Shown: one piece after another, positions 1 to 9,716 of the stretch
Layout: every line of letters starts with the position of its first letter
Position numbering within the stretch: the first letter of the stretch is position 1
DNA from: Scenedesmus sp. ARA3
Lineage: Eukaryota; Chlorophyta; Chlorophyceae; Sphaeropleales; Scenedesmaceae
Assembly (NCBI GenBank): GCA_004335835.1
Contig: RWJK01000170.1
Location: forward strand, 1 to 17,126
Reading direction: 5' to 3'
Length of the DNA stretch: 17,126 nucleotides
Program-made: the position numbers and the translations under genes
Notes under the pieces: model-generated
What the model saw: the letters and a program-made list of their open reading frames with translations, nothing else
Told to the model about the DNA's origin: nothing
Databases searched by the model: none

Positions 1-165
1 GCAAAGTAGCATGGCGTCAAGCACAGAAGGTGGCAGAGAACCGTGCACCAGTGCCTGCTTGTTGCAGGCTTGAGTTCTGATAGTTCAGCTCACATATGCT
101 CGTGCTGGCGAGGTTGTTGCATACTGACTCTCCTTGCTGCTTGTTGTATCGTCCTGTACACACAG
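1..165 (+). other. Partial intron upstream of the first visible HECT-ligase exon
   Basis: No coding continuity can be supported here. The stretch ends in a pyrimidine-rich run and CACAG at 161-165, a good 3' splice site. The downstream exon enters in the phase in which two bases complete a split codon. I read this as the 3' part of an intron whose donor is outside the window. An upstream exon hidden within these bases cannot be excluded. Confidence 0.5.
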
Positions 166-3100
166 GTTCGCTGGAAAGCCACATGCTTACGCTGCTACGC
201 ACCCAAGCGCCACCCCTGCAGCAGCAGCAGCAGCAGCGCCAGTTGCATCCAGGCCTACAAGAAGCGGAAGCCGCCGCAGCAGCAGCCGCAGGTGCTGCAG
301 GTGCTGCTGCTCCCATGCAGGCTGAAGGAGCTGCAGTGGCAGCGCAGGGCGCTGATGCAGCTCCAGCAGCTGCAGCAGAGCCAGCACCAGACCAGCCTGC
401 AGCAGCAGCAGCAGCTGCGCCACCACCCACAGCAGCTGCTGCGGCTGCACCTGCTGCTGGTAGGCGCGTCCTGACAGAGGCAGCCTTTGCTGCTGCCTTT
501 GAAGCAGCAATGTCTGATGAGCCCATCCCTGCAGCAGCAGCAGCAGCAGCCCCAGCAGTAGCCCCTGAGCCAGCGGCGCAAGCTGCTCCTGCTGCTGCAG
601 CACCAGTAGCAGAGCCTGCTCAGCAGCAGGCAGCAGCGGGCATTGCCTCACACCCTGTCGACGTAGATGCCTCGGCACCGGAGTCGCCCACTGAGCAAGC
701 AGCGCCTGCGGCAGCAGCAGCAGCAGCAGCAGCAGATCAAGTAGCCCCAATGGACACTGAGGACGGCGACGCAGCACAACAGCAGCAGCCTGGTGAGCCG
801 GCAGCCATGGAGGCAGAGGGTGCTGGTGCAGCAGCAGGCGAGGCTGCCGGTGATGCGCTGCAGCAGGCCTTGCGGCAGGCTGCGGAGGCTGCAGGCATCG
901 ACCTGGCCTTCCTGGAGGCGCTGCCTGAGGAGCTGCGCCTGGAGGTGCTGGCAGCGCAGGGCGTCACGGTGCACCTGCCACAGCCCGCAGCGCCGCCACC
1001 AGCGGCAGCGGCACCCTCCGCAGCACAGCCAGCAGCTGCAGCGGCAGCTGAGGGCGAGGCAGCAGCTGCTGCACAGCCATCAGCAGCAGCTGCTGGTGAG
1101 CCTGCAGCAGCAGGCGAGGGCGGCGCTCCAGCAGCTGGCGGCGAAGCAGCAGCGGCTGCTCCTGCCGCCCCTCCTGCTGCTGCTGCTGCTGCTGAAGATG
1201 AGGAGCCGGCAATTGACCCAGAGTTCCTGGCAGCGCTGCCGGAGGACATCCGGCAGGAGGTGCTGGCCCAGCAGCGCGCAGAGCAGCGCGCGCGTGCGGC
1301 TGCCGCTGCGCGTGCACAGGCTGAGCGAGGCCGTCAGCAGGAGATGGGCCTGGCTGAGCTGCTGGCGGCGATGCCTGACGATGTGCGCGCTGACGCGCTG
1401 GCGCAGCTCAACGACAGCGACCTGGCGCAGCTGCCGCAGCAGGTGGGCAGGGTGTGGCCAATGGTGTAACTGGGTCGGAGCCGTGCATGCTGCTGGTGCT
1501 GTGCAACAAGTGCAGTCCCAGCACTGTGTGTTGCCGGACATGGTGCATGGTACATGTTGGTGTGTTGTGTGTTGCGAGGGTTGCAGGCAGGAGTCTCACC
1601 TGCATGCTGTAATTTACCTTGCATGCTTCTGCTGACGGTGGTGCACTTCTGAGGTGAACCGCATGTTCGGCAGCATCTCGCTAACATGCCGCTCCATGGC
1701 GCACTTCTCTGTTTGCTCTGCAGATGCGTGCACAGGCACAGGCGCTGCGTGAGCGCACCATGCGGCAGCTGCAGGCGCAGCAGCAGGCGCAGCAAGCGCA
1801 GCAGGCCGCAGCGCAGCAGCAGCACGACTTCCTGCTGCGCCGCCAGCTGGCGGGCCCGGGCATGATGGGCATGCCGGGGCCCCACGCGCGCCTGGTGCTG
1901 CCCATCGGCCCTGACGGCATGCCGCTGCCGCGAGGCTTCTTCGGCGGCCCCATGGCGGGCCCCGGCGGCTACAGGGCGGGGCCGGGCGGCAGGGCAGAGC
2001 TGCTGGAGGCGGCAGCGGCACGCGCAGCAGCAGAGGAGCCCGAGGGCCCGCCGCCTTTGGACGAGGCCGACCTGGGCGTGCTGGTGACGCTGCTGCGCGC
2101 CAGCCTGCCGCTGAGCAAGCAGCACCTGCAGAAGCTGTTCCTCAACCTGGCAGGCCACAGCACCACGCGCGAGCAGCTGCTGCGCATGCTGCTGCGGCTG
2201 CTGCGCTCGCTGCCAGGCACTGCAGCAGGCGCTGAGGGCGTGGGCGAGGAGGCGGGCAGCCAACAGGAGCCAGGCGGCAGGGCCGGCATGGACATCTCAG
2301 ACGATGGCAGCCAGCAGCAGCAGCAGGGCCTATCGGCAGCCCTGGACACAGCAGCCAGCCTTAAGCCGAGCCCAGCTGCTGGCGGCAGCGCGGGTGACGC
2401 TGCAGGCGCGCCCTCTGTGCTGGCTGCGGGGTCGCAGGGCAAGCCTGCCATCGTCAGCAGGCGCGTGCTGGACATGCTGGCCTACCTGTCACGCCACAGC
2501 CAGCCCGTGTCGCGCCAGATGCTGTCACTGCGCGTGCCTGACCCTGCGCCCGAGCCGCCCGCAGCAGCCGGTGACGACAAGGGCAAGGGCAAGATGGCTG
2601 CGCTTGGCGAGGCTGCAGCTGCAGCCGCGCCGCGTGCGCTGGAGGTGCTGCTGGGCATGCTGTCTGCGCCGCTGTGCCAGCGCAGCGTGAGCCTGCTGGA
2701 GCAGCTGATGCTGCTGATGGAGGTGGTGCTGACCATGGTGGCGCGCTACGAGGCAGACCAGCACGCAGTGGCGGCGCTGCAGGAGGCGCGGCGCAAGGAG
2801 GAGGAGGCGAAGCAGAAAGCCAAGGCAGAACAGCAACAGCAGCAGCAGACGACGGCACAACAGGAAGGTCAGCAACAGGCAGGTGCAGCAGCACAGGCAG
2901 AGCAGCCTCAGCAGCAAGTAGAGCAGCAGCCGGAATCTAGTACACAGCAGCAGCAGCAGCAGCCAGAAGGTGCAGCAGCTCCTTCACAGCAGGCAGGATC
3001 AACTCCATTCCAGCAGCCAGGCGCAGAAGGCGCCAAGCAGCAGGAAACGCAGCAGCCGGCATCTAGCAGCAGCAAGCCGCAGCCTCCGCCAAGTGAGCTT

Positions 3101-6100
3101 GCGAGCACACTGGCGAGCTTGCAGCCGTCCGTGCTGCAGCAGCTGCCTGGCCTGCTGGCGCGCGAGTCGCTGTCTGAGCCTGCGTACGTGAGCATCGCCA
3201 AGGTCATCAAGCTCATCGTGGAGTCTGCGCCCGGGCACCTGCCGCTGATGCTGTCCATGCTGGTGGAGGGCGCTGCGGGCGTTGCTCAGGCGCTGCTGGG
3301 CTTCCTGGACGCGGCCGCGGCCAAGGGCATCGACGCGGACGCGCAGCTGGCGCCAGCCATCGGCACCAAGAGCGGCGTGGTGCTGCGCATGCTGTACGCG
3401 CTGCAGGGCTTCCAGGCGGAGGTCAAGGAGTGGCTCAAGCAGCAGGAGCAGCAGCAGCAGGACGCCAGCCAGCAGCAGCAACAGCAGCAGACAGCCGCCG
3501 GCGGCCCTAGCAGCAGCAGTCAGGCAGGGCCTAGCAGCAGTAGAGCGGCAGCAGCAGCAGGTTCGTCTAGCGCTGCTGCAGCTGGCGCTGGCAGCAGCAG
3601 GGGCGCGTCACGGCTGCCGGTGAACCTGGACCCCGCGCAGGCCAGTGCCGAGGTGGACAAGGCGGTGGGGCTCATCGCCAGCCGCACCGCGCCGCTGTGG
3701 AAGAGCCTGTCCAGCTGCATCCTGCGCGTGGAGGACAACCTGCGCGCAGTGCTGCCGCAGCACATGCACGCCGCGGGAGAGACGGCAGGCAACGCAGCGG
3801 CGCGCCTGCTGCCGCCGGGCGCGCAGCAGGTGCTGCCGCTGGTGGAGGCGTTCTTCGTGCTGTGCGCGCTGCAGGGCGCCATCCCCGCGGCACCCAGCCA
3901 GGCCAAGGACCTGCTGAGCGCGCCCAGCATGGACGCCAGCGCGCTGCGCGTCATGGCGCCAGCAACCAGCACCGCCAGCGGCGCAGCGCGCGGCGCGACG
4001 CCGCCACCTGCATCTGTTGCTGCTGCTGGCGGCGCGCCTGGCTCCAGCAGCCAGCTCAGCCGTCTGGCGTCGTCCTCGCTGTCGCTGGAGGCGCCTGGTG
4101 GGGCTGACGCCAACTGCCTGCCCTTCCTGCGCTTTGCTGAGCGGCACCGGCGGCTGCTGAACGCGTACATCCGGCGCAACACTGGGCTGCTGGAGAGCTC
4201 GCTTGCGCCGCTGCTGCGCGTGCCCAAGCTGATAGACTTTGACAACAAGCGCGCATACTTCAGGTGCGCCTGGGGCTGGTGCAGCGTTTGGTGCTGTAGG
4301 GATGGCTGGTTGAGGGCTGGCCGTTTGAGCGATGAGGCTGTACAGGCACAGCTGTTCGCTGCTTGTCACTGCTGTGTGTAGCAAACTGCTGCGCATGCAC
4401 TGCAAGGCTGCATGGCTGTCAGCTTGGCGGGCTGATGAGTGTGCAGCTGCAGCCACATCCGTCTTAGCCCAGCTGGTTCCTGCTGCACATGTTTGCACAC
4501 GGGTGATAACCGACCTGTAGCTGAGACATCACTGTGTGTCTGCTGCGCTGCCTCACCCCCCGCAGGTCCAAGGTGCGCTCGCCGGACGAGCGCGCGTACG
4601 CGGGCACGCTGCGGCTTGCTGTCAAGCGCAGCAGCGTGTTTGAGGACAGCTTCAACAAGCTGCGCAGCAAGAGCCCGCAGGAGATGCGCGGCAAGCTCAG
4701 CGTGGCCTTCGTAGGGGAGGAGGGCATCGACGCGGGCGGCGTGTCACGGGAGTGGTACCAGGTGCGCGGCGCGGGCTGCGGCTGTGTGGGTGGGCAGGCC
4801 TGTTCTGTTGCGTGCAGCTTGTTGCATGCTCTTGCGTGTTGCAGGGATTGTGCTCTTGGACACGACGTGCGTGCAGCAGCAAGTTGTCTGCCCATTTGCC
4901 TGGCCTCCTTGCTCAACCTGCTCCTGCCCCCCCCGCCTCCCCCCCAAACACACAGGTGATGGCGCGCGAGATCTTCAACCCCAACCTGGCGCTGTTTGTG
5001 AGCGTGCCTGAGGGCGGCACCACCTTCCAGCCCAACCCCAACAGCGTGGTGCAGAGCGACACGGGCGTGAGCCACCTGGAGTTCTTCAAGTTTGTGGGGC
5101 GGCTGGTGGGCAAGGCGCTGTACGACGGCCAGATCATGGACGCCTACTTCACGCGGTCCTTCTACAAGCACATGCTGGGACAGCCGCTGACCTACGAGGT
5201 GGGCGCGCAGCGGGGCAAGGGCTGTGCATGGGCAGGCAGTGTTGCTTGCCTAGATGGGGGCTCAGCCTGGCAGGACTGCTTGCCTGGCTGAACAACGCAG
5301 TCTCTTCTGCAGCCTGGCTGATTGTTCTGGCATTATGGACGGCTTCTATTGGATGTTACAGCCGCTCCCCGCCTAAACTTAGAAACAACTGTGCATAACT
5401 TTGCATACGTACAGTACAGTGCTGTTGGGCACTGTCTACAAGCGATTTGCATCGGCCATGGTGTGATCTTTGCATCGGCCATGGTGTGATGTTTGCTGCG
5501 CTCCCTCCCCCTCTCCCTGCCCCTCCAGGACATTGAGGCCGTGGACCCGGAGTACTACAAGAACCTCAAGTGGATGCTGGAGAACGACATCACCGACGTG
5601 CTGGACCTCACCTTCACAGCGGAGTCAGACTTCTTCGGCAAGACAGAGGTGAGACTGCAGGGGCGCAGCAGGGCAGCCTCAAGTGCACTGTGCACAGTAT
5701 GCGGCGTGGGGGCAGCTTGCGGCATGGAATTATGTCAGCCTCGCAGCACATTGCACGCTGCAGGAAGAGAGGAGTTCATACGCTGTGAGCTGGTCGCGGC
5801 TGTGGGCTGAATTGCTGCCTCCTTGCCGCGTGCCTGCTGCTGCTGCTGCCCCCGCAGATCGTGGAGCTGGTGCCGGGCGGGCACGACGTCAAGGTCACGG
5901 AGGCCAACAAGCACGAGTACGTCAACCTCATCGCACGGCACCGCATGACCACCAGCATCAAGGCGCAGATACAGGTGCGGCTGCTGCTGCTGCTGATGCT
6001 GGCCCCTCAAGCTGCGGCTGCCTGTACTGAGTCTCTAGCTGTGATTGTGGTATCTGGCGCGCTGGCAGTGGCTTGTGCTGGGTTTGCCCAGCCCAGCGTT

Positions 6101-6736
6101 CATCAGCTGCCCGCAGTTGCATTGCAATCACACCACATGTCATGCCCCTGCCCTGCTGCTGTGACACACTCCCGGGTGCACCGCCGAGCACTGAGCGTGC
6201 ACACACGGTCCTTACTGCACTTGTCACTCCCTATCTGCATGCCGCCCTCCTCACCTCAAATCCCCCTGCCCCCTCCCCCCACATACACATCCACACGCCA
6301 CCCCCCTCAGGCGTTCCTGGAGGGCTTCTGGCAGCTGGTGCCGCGCGAGCTGGTGGCCATCTTCAACGACCACGAGCTGGAGCTGCTCATCAGCGGGCTG
6401 CCAGACATCGACGTGGCCGACCTGCGCGCCAACTGCGAGTACACCGGCTTCTCCCCCAACAGCCCAGTCATCCAGTGGTTCTGGCAGCTGGTGGGCGACA
6501 TGGACAAGCAGGACCTGGCGCTGCTGCTGCAGTTCGTCACAGGTGGGCAGGCAGGCAGCGGCATTTGGGCGCTGGGCTGATCGTGTGTTAAGGATGTGCT
6601 GGCATGGCTGTTGCAATGTGACATTGCTTGTGAAACAACAGAAAGCAGAGCGGCTGTGGGCGTGATGCGCTCCTTTAATGAATGGTTTTTTTTTTCATGC
6701 ATCCGCTAACAGACCTTGCGCATCCTGCTGTGCCTC

Positions 6737-6777
<41 letters not shown>

Positions 6778-7002
6778 GCAGGCACCAGCAAGGTGCCGCT
6801 GGGCGGCTTCCGCGCGCTGCAGGGCATCAGCGGCCCGCAGCGCTTCCAGATCCACAAGAGCTACGGCGCGGTGGACCGCCTGCCCAGCGCGCACACCTGC
6901 TTCAACCAGCTGGACCTGCCCGAGTACGGCAGCAAGGAGCAGCTGGGCGAGCGCCTGGCCATGGCCATACACGAGGGCCACGAGGGCTTCGGCTTCGGCT
7001 GA
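166..7002 (+). CDS. UPL1: HECT-type E3 ubiquitin ligase, UPL1/UPL2/HUWE1 family (5'-partial, 8 exons)
   Basis: Exons: 166-1442, 1724-4263, 4566-4761, 4956-5198, 5529-5648, 5858-5974, 6311-6542, 6782-7002. All introns are GT-AG, and every junction keeps frame, giving 1647 visible residues ending at TGA 7000-7002. HECT ligases take ubiquitin from an E2 onto a catalytic Cys and pass it to substrate. Residues from about 244 to 440 hold UBM-type motifs. The middle matches the UPL1/2 region before the HECT domain, including [13 protein letters not shown] near residue 1261. The HECT domain runs from about residue 1280 to the end, with [25 protein letters not shown] and [12 protein letters not shown]. 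The catalytic Cys is residue 1614 (TGC 6898-6900), 33 residues from the C-terminus, as usual. The protein ends GFGFG. Family members are usually over 3500 residues, so the N-terminal half, including the armadillo-like part, lies upstream. Plants carry UPL1 and UPL2 paralogues; this could correspond to either. Long Ala, Gln and Ser tracts are unusual. Confidence 0.95.
219..1200 (+). repeat. Alanine-rich low-complexity region coded by GCA/CAG tracts
   Basis: Most of this exon segment is repeated CAG read in the GCA frame, giving long Ala runs broken by Pro, Glu, Gly and Gln. Clear uninterrupted tracts lie near 219-237, 525-548 and 706-735. One UBM motif (897-959) is embedded in it. It is probably a disordered linker between the N-terminal part of the ligase and the ubiquitin-binding motifs. 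Many overlapping ORFs in other frames over this region are products of the triplet repeat, not genes. Confidence 0.8.
897..1442 (+). other. UBM-type ubiquitin-binding motifs (three copies)
   Basis: Two clear motifs have the UBM core, LP followed by a short charged helix. The first, at 897-959, reads [18 protein letters not shown]. The second, at 1212-1274, reads [18 protein letters not shown] and is nearly the family consensus. A third, degenerate copy begins at 1350 ([17 protein letters not shown]) and leads into DLAQLPQQ, which splices in phase 0 to [12 protein letters not shown] in the next exon, a segment typical of UPL1/HUWE1. UBMs bind ubiquitin in this family. Their order and position before the middle region fit the family. 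Confidence 0.8.
2806..3600 (+). repeat. Gln/Ser-rich low-complexity segments inside exon 2
   Basis: Two linker segments, about 2806-3070 and 3436-3600, are rich in CAG read as Gln and AGC read as Ser. They flank a conserved helical stretch with [20 protein letters not shown] and a run into [15 protein letters not shown], recognisable from UPL1/2. They look like species-specific insertions between folded parts, since the conserved blocks on either side keep the family order. Confidence 0.75.
5446..5491 (+). repeat. Two tandem 23-bp units in intron 4
   Basis: Units 5446-5468 and 5469-5491 share TTTGCATCGGCCATGGTGTG and differ only at the last base (C or G). They lie inside the intron 5199-5528, close before its acceptor region. 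This looks like a recent slip or unequal-crossover duplication. Confidence 0.9.
6738..6776 (+). repeat. Thirteen uninterrupted CTG repeats at an intron acceptor
   Basis: The last bases of the intron 6543-6781 are 13 perfect CTG units followed by CGCAG and the exon. The tract stands where a polypyrimidine tract is expected. A shorter CTG run (five units, 5834-5848) occupies the same place before the acceptor of the intron 5649-5857. Confidence 0.95.
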
Positions 7003-7282
7003 AGCCCTGGCGCGGCGGCCGCAGCCGCCTACGCGCGGGGCTGGGCGAGGGCGAGGGCGAGCTCGGTGGGCAGCACCGGTGGCGCAGGTGGCAAGGAGGC
7101 AGCTGGGCTGGCAGGCTGCCGGGTGTGATGGAGCTGGCTGGCTGTATGCATGCTAGGCATATGCTTGTGGAAGCACTTGTCTAGGTTGACAGTGCTGTAC
7201 CGCACCTCTGGTTGGGCTGTACAGGCTTTGCACGGCAGCAGCAACTGTGTATAGCCTGTGATGTTGTGGTAGATCTAATGGT

Positions 7283-7306
7283 ATTGCAAAACGTAAGTTT
7301 TGCAAT
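7283..7306 (+). other. Perfect 10-bp stem-loop in the 3' UTR
   Basis: ATTGCAAAAC (7283-7292) pairs fully with GTTTTGCAAT (7297-7306) around a four-base GTAA loop. It lies about 280 bases past the stop codon. It could form in RNA or as a DNA cruciform; any role is unknown. Confidence 0.7.
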
Positions 7307-7405
7307 GTAGGGTATGGCTTCTGTGAAAGGACACAGCGCTACATGCATTATTGGGTGCACTGCAGCTGAATTGCTTGTGTGCTACTACCACTCACGCGTT
7401 CTTGC

Positions 7406-7424
7406 CATGAGCTACCAGCTCATG
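7406..7424 (+). other. Perfect 8-bp stem-loop in the 3' UTR
   Basis: CATGAGCT (7406-7413) and AGCTCATG (7417-7424) are exact reverse complements with a three-base loop. It lies 100 bases after the 10-bp stem-loop and 85 bases before the TGTAA signal. Confidence 0.6.
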
Positions 7425-7530
7425 TAGTGTGTTTGTAGCAGTAGGAAATTTCATTGTCACGGCGCTGTTGCCATGGATATGTGCACAGTGTGCAACACTG
7501 TCAAGTTGTGTAAGCATTTTGGGGTCAGCA

Positions 7531-8406
7531 CTGCTGGTTGAGCACGCAGTGCCCGCTTCGTCCTGCAGCGTCGTCCTGTGGTAACACAATGCTTTGTCCA
7601 TGCTTTGTGACAGTTCCATCATGATGCTGCCTTTTCCACTGAGAATTTGCGTTCAGTGTGTGATTGGTCTGCTGCAGACCACTGGGCGTTCATGAAGAAC
7701 AGAGGAGGTAAGTGACCTCCCTCACATGGCCTGATGGTTGTTCCTGCAACTTTCTGCACTGGATTTGCTGCTTTGTGCGTATGCCACCATGAGGACCTGT
7801 TAAAATAGCCAGCTGCAAGTTGCTCATATCAGACAGTCACGAATGCAGTTCAGCTCCAGGAATACCATTTTGTATAGCGATGGAGGGATACCAGCTGCGT
7901 ACAGAGGGCTGTGTTGCACTGCTGCCCTGCTCACTTGCACTCACCTAGGCAGGCCTGTGTACGATACTTTGCAAAGTCGGTACTTTGTTTGCAATGGCAC
8001 CGCTTGAACGTCCATGCTTTTTGTGACCATCAACGTATGCGCACCAACATCTTCAGTCACTCCGCTCCCTACCGCTAGACTCACTGCTATTCCCGGCAAA
8101 GGGCATCCTACGATGGAGACCCCTACAACTCATCTACGCCATCATAGCCGATTTCACTTCAACAATGATGCAATGAAAACGCCTGGAATTACTAGCATAG
8201 CGTCAAGTGCCACGCTTCTCTGTTCCTCCGGCATCAAAGGGGGGCATCGAGGCAGAATCCTGCCTGTACGTTGTAGCTCCACCAATTCTCATACACCTAC
8301 AGCGCTTGATCCCCAGCATCTGATACGCAGCTGATCATGGATCAGCACAATGCACCACGGCAACACGCTTACACGTTACCAACGTATTTTCTGCAAAGAC
8401 GCAGCA
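7531..8406. other. Spacer between the HECT-ligase gene and the secreted-protein gene
   Basis: I see no supported gene. The stretch from about 8014 to 8334 is open in one + frame, but it is rich in C and A and lacks the GC-ending codons of the neighbouring genes. A 7-bp inverted repeat, GCTGATC/GATCAGC, with a three-base loop lies at 8330-8346. The last part (about 8300-8406) should hold the promoter and 5' UTR of the next gene, but no TATA box is evident. Confidence 0.4.
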
Positions 8407-9250
8407 ATGGCGAGCACGCGCGTGGCGGTCCTGCTGGCAATTGTAAGTGCCCACGTGCTCCATGTGTTGTATTGCTGACCCTCTTGTATGTGGCACGTGC
8501 CTATGCACGGGGTGTACCTGCAAACTGGGAACACCTGACCTGCGTCTTGCCGGGCGCTCCTTGCACATGTCGCACCACGGTCTCTAAGCGCTCACAAGAG
8601 TTCCATTTTCCACTTCGACTTCGCCACGATGCTTGCAGGTTGCTCTTGTTGCAATCTGCAGCACCTGCAGTGCCCAGAAGCTGGACATCATGCCTGAGCG
8701 CCACACAGCAGGGCAGCTGGCTCACACCGGCTCACTCAGGCTGCTGCACAGCGCTGACCTCATCAGCACCATGCCTGCTGTAGCTGCAGGTAAGCTTCTC
8801 TGCTAGTTGGTCCTTGCCAGTGGTCCTTGCGCCATCCAGCACTGTTGAAACAGGGTTCCAGGGATAGCATGTGCAGCTCCTGTGCTGCAGTCACAGTTGC
8901 AGCAGCAGCACATCGGGTGGCAAAAGCAGCAACAGCAGCAGCACGCTCTACTTCACCAATGGGCAGCCAACCAGCACAGCAGTTGCCAACACAGCAAACA
9001 TTTCAACCATCACAACTGTTTCATCCATGAACCTCGAGGTTCATGAGCTCATGACCACACAATCCTGGCAGACACATGCCTGTTTGTTTGGGCGACGATG
9101 CTTCTCTCTGTGTATGCTGCAGGCAGCACAAGGCCACAGGCCCGCAAGCTGCAGCAGAACAAGCCCAACAAGCCAGCCTCGGCCAAGTCTGGTGACTCCA
9201 CCAACCTCTACTTCAAGCGCCTGGAGAAATCCTTCAGCCGGCAGCCATGA
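8407..9250 (+). CDS. Small secreted protein of unknown function (3 exons, 104 aa)
   Basis: Exons 8407-8442, 8639-8789 and 9123-9250 join in frame at consensus sites (donors GTAAGT and GTAAGC; acceptors TTGCAG and CTGCAG) and end at TGA 9248-9250. The start is supported by a textbook signal peptide. Exon 1 gives MASTRVAVLLAI and exon 2 continues VALVAICSTCSA, with predicted cleavage before QKLD, so the product should enter the secretory pathway. The mature part, about 80 residues, has no further membrane segment. Its middle is mixed helical (GSLRLLHSADLISTM). Its end is basic and rich in Lys, Asn and Pro (LQQNKPNKPASAKSGD), then STNLYFKRLEKSFSRQP. No family is recognised. The only cysteines are in the signal peptide, so a disulfide-rich toxin or defensin type is unlikely. 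I infer a vacuolar, cell-wall or extracellular role only from the signal. The introns are 196 and 333 bases. An alternative acceptor at 8891 would give a different C-terminus. Confidence 0.65.
9026..9054. repeat. Two overlapping perfect palindromes in intron 2 of the secreted-protein gene
   Basis: Bases 9026-9045 form a perfect 20-base palindrome centred on CTCGAG. Bases 9041-9054 form a perfect 14-base palindrome centred on GAGCTC, sharing five bases with the first. They lie within the intron 8790-9122, about 70 bases before its acceptor. Confidence 0.9.
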
Positions 9251-9708
9251 AGTGCTGCGCGAGCATAATCTGCGACAATGTTTCTGCTGCAATGTGCTGA
9301 ACAGCTGTCCCTAGTTCTCAGCAGCCAGCAGCTACAGCTCCAGCAATGGCTCGGGCTAGTGCAGCCTGGGCTGTCAACGTTGCTTACGTGATGACTGACG
9401 CAATGAAGCACAGCATGTGTTGCAGTGACGAGTTGTCACACTGTCGGTGGCGGGGCTGCAAGGTGGTTGCGCAACAGTGGCAGGCACACCCATGATGCCT
9501 CCTTGTGGTGTGATCAGTCAAGGCATGCAATGTTGTGCATGGGTGTCTGACAGGCGTGGCTTTAGGTAGCAGGGTTGTACAGCTTTCTGGCTGCTTATTG
9601 CTGTGCGTTGTATTGAGCAGACCAACTGGTCAACACACACCTGTGGCAGCAGACAATGATCTGCAGACAGGTGTGGTATTCACAGCTTATCCTTCAATTC
9701 CCTGATTG

Positions 9709-9716
9709 TATAAATA
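9709..9716 (+). promoter_or_regulatory. TATA-box motif without an assigned gene
   Basis: The sequence is an exact TATAAATA. The first ATG downstream (9750-9752) opens only 18 codons before a stop, with no convincing splice continuation. It may be a chance motif, the promoter of a non-coding transcript, or the remains of a lost gene. Confidence 0.25.

Larger units (their letters stand above)
4566..7002 (+). other. HECT catalytic domain, spread over six exons
   Basis: Exons 3-8 encode about 375 residues, covering the whole HECT fold. The N-lobe, which binds the E2, includes [42 protein letters not shown] and [11 protein letters not shown]. The C-lobe includes [25 protein letters not shown] and [12 protein letters not shown] with the catalytic Cys at 6898-6900. 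No key residue is missing, so the enzyme looks active. Confidence 0.93.
7003..7530 (+). terminator. 3' UTR of the HECT-ligase gene with TGTAA polyadenylation signal at 7509-7513
   Basis: After the TGA there is no supported coding sequence. The first TGTAA on this strand is at 7509-7513. TGTAA is the usual polyadenylation signal in chlorophycean algae, with cleavage roughly 10-20 bases later. A UTR of about 520 bases is normal for such genes. The cleavage site itself is inferred. Confidence 0.45.

Noticed and set aside
43..1635. Many long ORFs on both strands over the first ligase exon
   Set aside because: They are shadows of CAG repeats, which stay open in every frame. Only the frame with UBM motifs and in-phase splicing to the next exon is supported.
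5861..6580. 239-codon frame spanning two ligase exons
   Set aside because: It reads through the intron 5975-6310. The two ends are true exons, but the middle is intron-like and the family protein skips it.
8014..8334. 106-codon + strand ORF
   Set aside because: Codon use is unlike the neighbouring genes, there is no recognisable motif, and no splice or promoter support. It could still be a short lineage-specific gene.
8892..9035. Cassette exon reading STLYFTNG in the secreted-protein intron
   Set aside because: No AG acceptor gives the phase required by exon 2, and the apparent donor is not consensus.
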